Positions 32,790 to 43,410 of a stretch of DNA of 64,000 nucleotides are shown one piece after another. Under the pieces are notes generated by a model that worked only from the letters and a program-made list of their open reading frames with translations, was not told the DNA's origin and ran no database searches. The first letter of the stretch is position 1; every line of letters starts with the position of its first letter. This DNA is from Puccinia triticina. Taxonomy: Eukaryota > Basidiomycota > Pucciniomycetes > Pucciniales > Pucciniaceae. The position numbers and the translations under genes are program-made. Location of the stretch: the NCBI RefSeq assembly GCF_026914185.1, contig NC_070571.1:2852001-2916000 (forward strand), written 5' to 3'.

Positions 32790-34470
32790 TAATACGTTTA
32801 TCCGGCCTTGAGTGATGATTGATGAAGTCCGCTCCTGACCGCTTTGTTCCACTAATCTTCAGTGGTCCGTGCAATGAGCCTGATCTTTGAAAGATTTCAG
32901 ATAAATAAAGGTTTTATTTCTGAGAAGTATTCTGCTTGGTTTTATAAAAAAAAATGAGATAAAGATTATTAATACCTAAAGGCAGGTACAATTATACTAG
33001 CTATCTTTATTTATAGATTGATAAGAAAATATAATGATTGCAAAGATTACAATCTCTTGAGATGGTAGATCTTTTAACTGAAAAATAAATTATTTGGACT
33101 ATGTCAGTGCTATTTTGTAATACTCTTTCTGATCAGATAAAGAAATAATTATTCTTTACTTTTATTGGTAATTTTAATTTTACTTGAAATTATTTATTGG
33201 CCAGGACCTAAGATTATTTTTGTTGATTGGCTGGTGACAGTAATGAGAACTGTTCAACTCAATACTCATTACAATACACCACTCACCTGCAAGCACCAAG
33301 GCTGTGATAGCAAGTAAGAATAAGGGTCATTTAAAACTCTTCTAATATTCAATTACTGTCTGCAAGTTTAAGTACAATGATGATCCCCAAAGAGAAGATA
33401 AACCATGAACCCTTCTCCCCCATCCCCTCCATGCTTGTCCATTCCCCGTTCCCACCCAAGTCCACACTGTGACAATTTTCTGCACTAGTCTTCCATCTAT
33501 GCCCGAATTCTGCATGCTTCACTCCCAGGCTCCAGTCCTTTCTGACACTTGACCTGCCATGTCCTCTATCTAGCCCCCAATATGAGAATTCTCAGACTAA
33601 AAGAAAATTTATTATTCAGCATGAAGAAAAATAAGAAATAGTACAATGAAAAATAAAGGAAAAGATTTATACCTAAGAGAAACAGGAACCATGAGTTTGA
33701 TGAGAACAGGATTGTAGAAAACCACCACCACGCACTAGGAATTTTATGACTATTAGAAATAGGAAGGTTAGATACAATCATGGTAAACAGGATTGGAAGC
33801 AAAAATAGAGATAAGAACCTTTTGAGCAGTCTGTCTAGACTAATGACCTTGACAAAAGAATCCCACAGATAAGACTCAATGATACAATGAGCTTGCGGGT
33901 TTCAAGATATGGTGTTGAGATGAAGAAGAAATTAAATCAATGGTAAACTGCGGCTTTGAGGTAAACGGTCAACAGCTCCAAATTTGGAGTATCAACACTC
34001 CATGACTGATGTACCATGTGCCACACTACGCCAATAACTCAACACAATAGTCAGTCTCTCACCAACACCTCCACCCCAGCTCCATCTGCTGGTGAAAGCC
34101 GCTTCAGCTGACCTGCCTCACCTGCTGCCAAGCCACTGCTATCCAGTCCACACCTTTGGTCCACCGCAGTCCAGCTCTTTCCCTCCGCTCTGGTCCAACC
34201 TCCCACAGTCCGTAATCTGAGAGTTGTCCCACTCCATGCTTTCTGTGATTGCAACTTTCTGTATGCTTTTATTCATGCCTTCTAAAATTATCCTCAGTGT
34301 GAAGCCCCCAACTTCCACTTCCTCTTAAGGTAATACCTTCCCTTCTTTCATGACCGCTATTGGTCATTCATATCCTTTTTATGCCGACTTTGGCCTCATA
34401 TCTTCTCCCTTGTATCATAACTATAGTCTAACTCTCTTGTCTGCCGCTCTTGGCCTGTACCCCACATATA
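32790..34470. other. AT-rich region without a supported gene
   Basis: The region is low in GC and has many stops in all frames. Short frames exist on the minus strand near 33566 and 34051 but show no domain or splice structure. No repeat stands out. Confidence 0.5.
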
Positions 34471-34652
34471 CAGTCAAACCTGTGAAACCGCATACTTGTA
34501 TAAGGGCATAACCTCCTAAACCACATACTGATTTGGGTCCACCAAAATTTAATTTTGGCCTGTAGCTAACCCTTGTAACCACATAACCTGCCAAACCACA
34601 TACATAGCAAATTCTGTCCACCAAGGGGTATGCGGTTCCAAGGGTTTGACTG
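34471..34652. mobile_element. pogo-like MITE (CAGTCAAACC ends, TA duplication)
   Basis: The element opens CAGTCAAACCTGTGAAACCG and closes GGTTCCAAGGGTTTGACTG, an imperfect inverted repeat of about 26 bp. TA lies on each side (34469-34470 and 34653-34654). CAGT ends with TA duplication are typical of the pogo/Fot1 branch of Tc1/mariner. It has no transposase. AACC and GCATA words repeat internally. Confidence 0.82.
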
Positions 34653-34654
34653 TA

Positions 34655-35635
34655 GCCATTTGCGGCATGCTTACATTATCATCTCTTCCATAGTTAAACT
34701 TATACCCTAAAACGCGTATATTAGCATGTTTATTGCCACCGGACTCTCCAATTCTGGCCACTCCTTTTGTATCCTCTCAAGACCCTAAGAGCTCATCCAA
34801 TGAGACTCCCTTTCATCTCTTTTTACTCACTTATTGGGCTGTTCCATCCTTTGGTCTATAAATAGACCTCCTTGCCCCTGCAATGGAACACCAACTAAGT
34901 TTGCTCGCATATTTCCTGCTCTTGAAAAGCATCACATAAGTGCTTATGTCACCAAATGCACAGTGAGATCAGCCGTGTGTGCATTCCCGCCTGCGCTATT
35001 GCCAGTTGGAAATTCTGTAACACTCGCCTATATAAATCACCACACCGGCCATTGGCATGGCAGTTGGAGCTTCAGCCCCTCAACTTTGTTTTCAAGGGGC
35101 TGTGTACCCAATCCATGAGCTTTTAGCAGGTTGAAAATCCCCAGGGAGCGGGAGCCTGCACTCAGCCTCAGGTTATTATATATATATATATATTTCATTC
35201 TTTTTTTGGTGTCAAGGTGCAAATACTCCAAGAAATTGGCGGAGTGGCAAGAGAAATCCCCTCTGTTGGCTGGCAGATTTTGTCTTTGTGAACTTCATGG
35301 TTTTTCTCTTGCAGTGCCGGGAGCGTTTTGAGCTACCGCGCACTGTGACCAGGGCAGGATGTCGTGTGAACGCCCTCGGCAGTGCGCGACAATTTTGTTG
35401 CAGTGCGCGAAGTACATCTTTAAAAGAAAAGGGACAAAAAAACTCGCAATTAACATTTCTTTCAGGGCCAATGAAAATACATACATGTGTGGAAATGTTA
35501 GGGATCGTACTAGGATTTAATGCTTCTCCACAGGCCATCAAGTTTCCACAAAGAAAGAATAAATTCAAGAGTAAACAAACCTTTTAGTTGATATTATCAA
35601 CCAATGATAATAACAGAAAATAGAAATCGACGTAT
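34655..35635. other. No supported gene; TATA-like site and AT microsatellite
   Basis: CTATAAATAGACC at 34856 and CTATATAAATC at about 35030 are TATA-like. A TA microsatellite fills about 35177-35193. The open frames around 34834 and 35288 overlap frames on the other strand and have no domain. Confidence 0.35.
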
Positions 35636-35745
35636 GATGTGGTGAATGAATATAGAGATCTATGTATGATGTGGTGAATGAATATAGAGATCTATGTATG
35701 ATGTGGTGAATGAATATAGAGATCTATGTATGATGTGGTGAATGC
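35632..35745 (+). repeat. 32-bp tandem repeat, 3.5 copies
   Basis: GATGTGGTGAATGAATATAG followed by AGATCTATGTAT recurs at 35636, 35668, 35700 and, truncated, at 35732. Copies are nearly identical. It sits just downstream of the secreted-protein gene at 35787-36836. Confidence 0.92.
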
Positions 35746-35786
35746 ATTTCATCAAAATGCGTAAAGGATGATTCACAAGGATGTTT

Positions 35787-36836
35787 TCACTTTTCCATGG
35801 CCCGATCGAGATCGGGAACGACTTCTAACTCGTAATCTTTTTCGTCGTGGATTTTACTCTCACCATACTTTGGTTTCATTTCATCGTTGACTAGTTGTCG
35901 TGCAAATGCCTTGTTCCCATTCATGCTTGCGCCAGAGCCCAAATTATTCAGGTTTGAATGCGACAAGGTTCCTGGTCACAGTTATGTCTAAGCATGGAAA
36001 CTTCGCAATCAAATTTCCACTATGCCACTCACTTATGAAGGTCCTGATCAGCGGTTTTTCATCTTTGCTCTCAGGATTTTTTTTTATAGTTTTCACTTCA
36101 ATTCTGAAGGGTGTCCCAGAAGAAATCGTGCTTGGATGCATGGCTGAATAGTTTTGCCAAATTAGAGTTTTTCTAACTAATGAAAAACGAGATGCTTACT
36201 TGAAGAAGCTGGTTCCGGGGGAGTAACGTCGCTTGGATCCACGGCTGAATAGTGATTCCAAATTAGTAATTTTCCAACCCAATGACAAACAGGACGCTTA
36301 CTTGAAGAGGCTCGGGTCGGGGGCTTCACGTCGCCTGCATGCACGGCTGAATAGTTATTCCAAGTCAGTAATTTTCCAACCGAATGAGAAACAGGATACT
36401 TGCTTGAAGAGGCTGGGGTCGGGGGCGTCACGTCGGTTGGATGCACGGCTGAATAGTTATTCCAAATCAGTAATTTTCTAACCGAATGATAAAAAGGATG
36501 CTTACTCGAAGAAGCTAGGGTCGGGGGCATAGAGTCCTTTAGTGATAGCAATTCTTCTACTCGCACGTCCAGTTCAAAAGGGTGATCCATCTGATCTCCA
36601 ATCTCGAAGAAAACTTCCATAGTTGAAAATAGTTGGTAAGCTCAATTTGATTTGGACCAGTCATAAGTATTCGATTCATCGAATCACTTACTGTCATTCG
36701 AATTATGTGATCGCATAGCTGTAGAGAGGCCCGATGATGACTGGGCTTTCATTAACATCGGAGCTCCCTGAATCGGCGCGATGCTCAGGCCAAGTAGCAA
36801 ACAAGATAGACGAAGGATACTCAAGTTGTACGGCAT
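35787..36836 (-). CDS. Secreted protein built from duplicated exon-intron cassettes
   Basis: A seven-exon gene predicts a 227-residue secreted protein. Exons are 36836-36692, 36613-36506, 36448-36404, 36346-36302, 36244-36200, 36143-36033 and 35971-35787; all six junctions are phase 1 and the total is 684 nt. Exon 1 holds a signal peptide (MPYNLSILRLSCLLLGLSIA). Exons 3-5 are 45 nt each and encode 15-residue Thr/Pro/Ser modules such as TVHPTDVTPPTPASS. They are separated by 57-bp introns whose starts are exactly 102 bp apart, so exon and intron were duplicated together. Introns 2-5 keep CTRAY branch sites; intron 3 has a GC donor (GCAAGT). The remaining part is charged and ends DLDRAMEK; no cysteine remains after signal cleavage. 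Introns 2-4 are stop-free multiples of three, so retention would keep frame; intron 5 is neither. No known domain. An effector role is speculation. Confidence 0.7.
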
Positions 36837-37334
36837 GATGGGCAGGGAAAGGCAGGGAATTCCAATATAATCTCAGATCAAGAAATATGTAAATATCTAT
36901 GTGAATGGTCGAAGCTATAGGTCAGATTCTAAAAGTTGAGAGCGGGAATGAATGGGCAACTACGCCAACTTATTTAACTAAATTCCCTCACCCCTCACCC
37001 CTTGTGCGGAGTGGTAAAACTTGGGCCGACCGGAGGGAGGCGCCGTCGAAGAACTGAGAAATGTTGTGTTTCAGACGTCAAGGTTAGGTGCTGGGTGAGA
37101 GAAAGATATTGCTACACATTTCTGGGTGCTGGGCGAGCGAAACATACTTAATAACGGCGGCGCATTCCTTATCAGCGTCTCCTAACATATGGCGACGCAT
37201 TCCTTATCAGCGTCTCTTTACCCTCTCGATGAAATATTATTGTTCTCCCACCTGCTTTTCGCTATTGACGATATTTACTTAGCTGACTTTCTACCTGACT
37301 CTGACCCGGGGTTGATGAGACATCCTAGATAAGT
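36837..37334. promoter_or_regulatory. Upstream region of the cassette-built secreted-protein gene
   Basis: AT-rich flank of the minus-strand gene. No TATA box can be assigned with confidence. A near-exact duplication of GCGACGCATTCCTTATCAGCG-like sequence occurs at about 37159 and 37192. No gene is supported in this stretch. Confidence 0.3.
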
Positions 37335-38117
37335 ATGCACATTTGTGACATGCTTGACGGAGGAGTTTCGTGTGACTGGGGATACATAGTACATGTACAT
37401 ATATGCGAGGTACATCGGATGTTTTGTTCTTGTGGCTGCCAGCAGGATGAGTCAACCTTGACTGCGGCTCAGAGGAATTGTGCAAACTGCATAAACTTGC
37501 GCTCCACATGCCCCCTGTGGACGAACTAGGCAGGACTCCGAAGAGGATCGGGATTGTCTTTACGAAGCGTCCCGGGCAAATAAACACACAAATTCCCCAA
37601 CATGAGCTCACATCCAGTCTCGTATCTCCTGCGATAAGTGAAACTTTTACGCCGAATGATAGTCCCCACACTACACAGTCTGGTGTTAAAAAGCTCGCTG
37701 TGGGTTATCTGAGTGGAGAAAGAGATAAGAGGCTGGAGGCAGGAAGGATCGGGTCCTATCCGCTGTCGCAGACAGGGGCGTGAAGCGCAATCACGCATCA
37801 AGCGATCTGTCGGATGGAGAGACACTGAGACTCGTGAAGCTGCCGGCTGCTCAGGGCCATCTTACACTCGATGCTTATTTGTTTCACAGGTAGGTTTTGC
37901 TCTTGGTAAAAGACGCTACAGGGTGCTACTTCAACAATGTAACTGCGGGCTGTTGGCAAGAGTCTACACCACCGGACAACTGGGACATTGGCCCAACGTG
38001 TGGTTCGACGGTTGGGCTAACCACACACTCAGGCTTGGTGAGACCAACTTGGGTCCACCGCGACATCCCCGAACTTCACAGGAAGTGACCCAGTGGTGTA
38101 AATCTGGGTGTTCATGA
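37335..38117 (+). CDS. Weak cysteine-containing open frames, possible unresolved gene
   Basis: Two plus-strand frames look more protein-like than background. The first (37335-37529) ends with a Cys-dense stretch, MFCSCGCQQDE then NCANCINLRSTCPLW. The second (37713-38117) follows a good acceptor-like TTTGTTTCACAG at 37879-37890 and contains LLQQCNCG and QWCKSGCS. I could not find a signal peptide, a start or introns that join them. They may be parts of a small cysteine-rich secreted gene or chance frames. No family is recognised. Confidence 0.22.
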
Positions 38118-40535
38118 CAAAAATATCTACACCATCGCGTCACTCAAACGCCGAACTAATGTTTGTCCCAAACGTTCAGCCAACCAATTCGCTGGGTGAC
38201 AAACATTGTCCCCAAAGGGGAACAATCCGCGCATCGCCTTGTCCAACAAGTATTTAAAATTCACCAAACCAAGCCCATAACTCCGATGCTGAAGCGGGGC
38301 AGCCTGTTGCGGGCCCCTTAGCAAAAAGATTGAAGGGTTCAAACCCAAAACACCAGGAGACACATGATGGAGCTCTCTAACCAGTAGACCAGGCCAAATA
38401 TACTTTGGAGGGCTCCCATAGACACTAGATTGCCTCAAAGTGTTGCCCAATTGTCCAGCTTGGACAGAAGCGGACACTAAACATTGGGGACATGTTTGTC
38501 TTAACACTGCAAGAATAAGTCAAGCAACTGCACGCAATTGACATGCAAGAACTCCAAGCAAGCTTGTGGTATACTATTACACGCTAACTGTTTACCAAGC
38601 TTCAATGCACAGTCACTGTGCAGAAAAAGCTTATGTGTGTTTAAGTGGAGCTAGAGTAGCAGTTCCACATCAGTAACCTGCATGTCAACTGCTACCAGTT
38701 GAGAGAGTTTTTCTTGTAGTGTATAACCTGTTTCAAACCAGACCTCAAGCTTCTGTGGCTTTCTATGGAGGCAAGGTGAATTGGTTTGTCCAAAACTCTC
38801 CAATCAAGGATTGGTTGGACAAACCAACACCAATGACAGAAGGTGATAATTACTAAGTCTTGCAAATAAAGGATCCCCATGTTCCAAAGGGGCTCTCCTT
38901 AGGAGAGGCTTATACAACATGAGAAAATGATGTGAATGGGTTTCAGGTGAAATTCAGTAACATGTGTTGAAATTCCAGTCGTAAATCAAACATTACTCCC
39001 CTAGGATAACAATGGCCCAATCCTCATCACCTATTCCCCTCAGTTTTTCATGGTGATGACTTGTGTCATGGAGACATGTGGTAATGTGGACCGTCTGGCA
39101 TTCTTTGCCTTGGATACAAATGGAGGACTTTCTGCTTTGTGTGGCGTTTGACTAAAACTTGTTAGAATAAGCCTCCATCTTCTCAAGTGCACAGAAGGTG
39201 CAGTCCAACGCTGCACAGTTTGAAGAAATAAATCCCAGTCCAACTTCAATCCTCATCCTTTTTCTCATCTCAAGCCATACCAAAAAGGTCCAGCAAGTGT
39301 ACAACAAATCATTCAAGCATAAAGCCTCATTCAGTCATCCATCTTGAGATCATCTGTTGGGATTTTGACTGAAGACCGGAGCACAAAGAAACACAAGGAT
39401 GAGCCAGTGGGCTCGAGAGAGGGCAGTGAGGGTTGATGGCTCACCGGATTGGCTCAAGATGGAGGCGCGGAAAATGAAGGAAAAACCAATGAGGCTTGAT
39501 TGCTTGTATCTGGCTAACTAAAATAGACTAGATATAATGGATCAAGTTTTGGTTGAGCATATTGAATATGAAAGTAAAGTGAATGGAATCAAATGGAACT
39601 CTCAACAAACATGTCACAAAAGAATCCAGTCTGTCACAAGCAGAGCGGGCGCACATCTTTAGGATAAGAAACATATGGGAAAGTTTGACAATCTAATCAT
39701 GGCAGGGACAATGTCAACAAGGTGAGTACGGAATAGCAAACATGACCTCTAAATAGAATCAGACCAAAGATGAGAGTGTGCATAAGATGTGATGAGTAAG
39801 AATCAATTGGAGTCTGGAGGGAAGGAAATGATGAGGAATGAAGGCAGAAGGCAGGAAGAGAGGAGAATGGAGGACAAGAATTCAATATCATCCGCTGCCA
39901 GCAATTAGACCCTTGGTAAATTTCTTTCTCACTTTCAATCATCATTATGTCTCAGCTGATTTTGTTCATGTAGTCTATTGCCACTTGTACTTAGTGTGGA
40001 TTGTAGTGGTTGTGTGTTTCTGGTTTCTCAAGTCTTCTTCATTTCTAGCTTGCCTCCATGCTTTAGGTATTTATCCTTTTTCCTTATTTCTCAGTATCTT
40101 GTTTCTGTTGTTTCTTATTCATCTCTCTGACTGAAACACAACCTTTAGTTTTTGCCTCTGAAAGTAACACAACTCATAACTTCACACTTGGGTTTGGGCC
40201 ACCACACACGCCAATCAGCTATACCTTGAGCAAGGTGTATGTTTCAAATGCAATCAAGCTATGCCTTGGCTATTTCAAGTTTTCCACCGTGTTCAGACTT
40301 AAGTTTAAACTGATATTCATGCCACCAATTTTTTCAAGAAATCTGACTCACAGATATGCCTCACATCTGAGATATGGACCACCAAGCACCAGGAAAAGAA
40401 AATAGCTAGTTGATGACCAGTGACATCACACCAGCTCCAGCCAGCTACCCGCCATCTATCCAATATCTATCCACTATCTACCCCAATCTCCCAACCATCT
40501 CCTCAACTTCCAAAATTTACCAAGGAGGTCCTGTT
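38118..40535. other. No supported gene
   Basis: A 126-codon minus-strand frame at 38127-38507 has no domain or signal peptide and no visible splice partners. A short inverted repeat around TTGGTTTGTCC (38782 against 38825) may mark a degraded MITE. The rest is AT-rich and featureless. Confidence 0.45.
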
Positions 40536-41245
40536 CAGTTTTTGATGAGACCAACTGATCCTCAGTTCTGTCCAGCTGATACTCAGCTTTGGTACCCAGC
40601 TCATACTCAGCTTTTTTGCTCAGCTTTTTCACACAGCTCACTCTCAGAATTGGAATAAAGCCTTTTGACCAGTCCTTGCCCAGGTGATGCTCAGCTTTGT
40701 ACTAGTGCTGGCGCAGCTGATGCTCAGCTTTGTACAAGTCCGTGCTCAGCCTTCCCTAGTCCTGTCCCAGCTGATTCCCAGCTTTGACCCAGGCCTGGGC
40801 CAGCTGGCCAGCTGAAGCTGATCCAGGCCAGGGAAAATAATGGAAATCAGCTTGGACAGGACCAGAGCTGAAAATCAGCTAGGATAGGGCCAAAGCTGAA
40901 CATCAGCTGAGCCAAGGCCAAGACTGTTGTGGTGTTCAAAATTGCATAATTTTTTTTTACATAACAGCATAAGCTGCAATTTTGGCTGGGAGATGTCACT
41001 TTAAGTTTTATGTACGCTGACATCTCCCAGCCAAAATCACATGTTATGCTGTTATGTAAACACATCTTATGCAATTTTGAACACCATATGTGCATCAGCT
41101 GTGCCAGGGCCAAAGATGATCATCAGGTAGCCGGTGCCAAAGCTGAGCATCAGCTGGGCCAGGGCAAAAACTGAGCATCACCTGAGCCAGGGTAAGCTGA
41201 GCATCAGCTGGGCCAGGGCCAAAGCTGAGCATCATCTGGTTTTTT
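40536..41245. repeat. Inverted minisatellite, CAGCTGATGCTCAGCTTTG / CAAAGCTGAGCATCAGCTG
   Basis: Left of about 40815 the plus strand repeats CAGCTGATGCTCAGCTTTG at irregular spacing. Right of it the reverse complement CAAAGCTGAGCATCAGCTG with GGGCCAGGGC recurs. The result is a degenerate large palindrome of some 700 bp. The right arm is interrupted by the MITE at 40930-41086. No gene. Confidence 0.75.
40930..41086. mobile_element. MITE related to the element at 20865
   Basis: The 157-bp element opens TGGTGTTCAAAATTGCATAA and closes with its inverted counterpart. A second internal stem (TGGCTGGGAGATGTCA against TGACATCTCCCAGCCA) and CATAACAGCATAA against TTATGCTGTTATG extend the fold. TA follows on the right; the left flank is TG, probably a mutated TA. 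It shares the TGGTGTTCAAA ends with 20865-21049. Confidence 0.82.
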
Positions 41246-41533
41246 CACATTGAGTGCTTTGATCCTGACACCTGTCATGTGAGCCCGAGATGTCCTGGTG
41301 GAGAGGAGCAGCATTGGAGCAGTGTTGGAGCTGAAGCCAAAGCTGCATCATGTCACTTGTCATCAAGTGAATACTTTTTTTTCCTGGTGAAGGGAATTCA
41401 CAAGGCATTTGTAGGGATTACCTGTGTCTATATTACTCAGGACTGGAACCATGTGTGTCAACATCTTGCAATCAAGTATGTCTTGTGACAATGGCAAATA
41501 CCTTGCGTCTCCCTTTGCCAATGTTCTATGTAG

Positions 41534-41857
41534 CAAGGATGCAACTATTAAATTACGTTTAGCGTAATTAGCGCTAACTTAGCGGTTTTTGAGGCCGCTA
41601 CGCTAGATTGTAGCTTAAAGTCTATTACATTTAAAGCTAACAGGTATTTGAGAGAAAAGTGTAATTTTAGCTGCAAATTACAGCTAATTTAGCTGTAATG
41701 GGTAGCTAATTAGCTGTAATTTAGCTGTAATTTAGCGTTAGCGTGATATAGCGGCTTTGTATTACAGCTAACACTAACAGCCAAAATCATTAGCAGCCAA
41801 CTACTACGCTACAGAATTAGCGCCACTAATGTAATTAGCGTAGTAGTTGCTTCCTTG
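41534..41857. mobile_element. Non-autonomous element packed with TAGCTGTAATTTAGCG words
   Basis: CAAGGATGCAACTA opens and TAGTTGCTTCCTTG closes the 324-bp element (one mismatch). It is flanked by TATGTAG at 41527-41533 and 41858-41864. The interior consists almost wholly of GTAATTAGCG, TTAGCGCTAA and AGCTGTAATTTAGC words on both strands. Termini and duplication length suggest a hAT-like MITE. Confidence 0.7.
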
Positions 41858-42224
41858 TATGTAGTCAAGCACAGACTTCATGGCAAAACAAGTTGAAAAT
41901 TTTAATTTATTCCAGATGCTCCAGGATAATGGCCATTCAAACACCACCAAAGTACATAATAATATTTCTTGGCACAATCAATGTGCATTGAAGCTTGGTT
42001 GAAGTAACCTATGCCAAAGGTTCAACTAAGCACCACCTGCTGCCTTTAATGAGCTTCTGCATGTCAACTGACAGCAACTCTGGATCTAGAACAGTGGTTT
42101 TGTGCTTTGCTACACAAAAGTGCCACTTTTCGTAGCAAAGCATGGCTCTTACAGCATCGATAATGGCCATCTCTAGTCTGAATTAGCAACACTGGGGTTC
42201 ATGTTCTCCTCAACGGGAAAACAA

Positions 42225-42417
42225 AAAACGTTTAGCGCAGCGGCACAAAAAACCGCTGCGCTAAAAGCAGCGCAGCTGTTACAACATTGTTCTCCCTTGG
42301 AATGACATCTCGCATCGGGCTTGCATCAAACTTAACAAAGTCCCTCAAGACTTCGGGCCCCCGGGGGGTAGGCTGAACTCGCAAAGCGAGCCTCCGTCAG
42401 GAGGGACTTAGACCATA
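42225..42417. repeat. Hairpin and hairpin-family copy
   Basis: TTTAGCGCAGCGG facing CCGCTGCGCTAAA makes a 13-bp stem at about 42233-42265. At 42331-42417 lies a copy of the AAGTCCCTCC family, the inverted counterpart of the unit at 14418-14487; the shared sequence includes AAACTTAACAAAGTCCCTCA and CAGGAGGGACTTAGACC. Confidence 0.65.
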
Positions 42418-42848
42418 CCTCCCCAAGTTGGCGCACGGAGATTGGATTTTTCATGCCTCTTTTCACTTTCTTTGTTGTGCACTTTTCATAGAACACCTTT
42501 CCTAAAAATTTTTTGGCTGCTTGTCAGGGCAAGATGTTATTCAAGAGCCTTGTAATTTTTTATATGTATGTACTGCGACACATATTCTTTGAGAACTTAA
42601 ACAAACCAAACTACTTGCAAAAAAGTAACCGACTCTGTAAGGCAGATCGGTAGATTGCCAGAGCACAGGCCCGCATTCAATTACCCCTAAGGTGTAGCTA
42701 GTTTGAGGAACGTGCTCACCAGTGTGCCGGTGAGTAGAGAAGAGATGGATGAAACCAAGGCTGCAACCCCCGAACAAGCATTAGGAAAAACTGTCCCAAC
42801 ATGCCCAACAACAAATCCACCTCAGATGTCTCCGAAGAGCACCCACCA

Positions 42849-43031
42849 GTCAGGTTGAGTCCCCTCGATGACCGGCACAGACCGGTCATCAAGGGTTGTA
42901 CATATCCCCTCGATGACCGGTCTGTACCGGTCATCCAGGGCGTTGTACATATCCCCTCGATGACCGGTCTGTACCGGTCATCCAGAGGGTTGTATGGTCT
43001 CGATGGCCGGTCTGTGCCGGCAATCAAGGGC
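42849..43031. repeat. Second array of the palindromic CCGGT satellite
   Basis: Four units carry palindromes such as GATGACCGGTCTGTACCGGTC with linkers like AGGGTTGTACATATCCCCTC. They match the diverged part of the array at 23170-23460, about 20 kb away. No enclosing inverted repeats were found at this locus. Confidence 0.9.
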
Positions 43032-43229
43032 TCAGAGAGCTGACTGTAAGTCAAAAAAAAAAACCCGTGTATGAATTCATTGAGCACAGGTATTCTCTGT
43101 TACTCAACTTCAGTAAACTCCAAGGTTTGAGTTACTTGGATGATTTATTTGCACTTGAAGAGGTTGTGCAACAGAACTCAGATTGTATTGGATGATAGGC
43201 AAGACGCGAGGCTTTGTGTCTAGCAAATT

Positions 43230-43410
43230 TTTAGGCCTTTAGGTTCTGAGGGCAAGGAACTGTGATGGTTTGAAGAAACCACCCAGCCAAACTCAGAATC
43301 TTGGCACGCCAAAAAGGGGCGATAGCGCGCAAGTCCCTCCTGCCAAGGGCTATCGGAGGCTTGCTTCGCAAGACCAGACGCCCGCAGCAGCGAGGGACTT
43401 GGGTTAAGTT
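43230..43410. repeat. Hairpin-family copy (inverse of 13887-14045)
   Basis: GCAAGTCCCTCCTGCCAAGG and GCAGCGAGGGACTTGGGTT bound the unit, and GCTTGCTTCGCAAGAC lies between. The outer sequence also matches 13895-14045 in inverse orientation. No gene lies between 43411 and 43836, which is the 3' flank of the next gene and contains CA-rich and A-rich runs. Confidence 0.65.

Noticed and set aside
36177..36620. Single 147-codon uninterrupted gene instead of spliced cassettes
   Set aside because: The frame contains four perfectly placed donor, branch and acceptor sets and ends right after the last donor. Splicing restores continuity with a signal peptide and two further exons, which the uninterrupted frame lacks.
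38127..38507. 126-codon minus-strand frame
   Set aside because: No signal peptide, domain or splice partners. An isolated open frame of this length is expected occasionally by chance.
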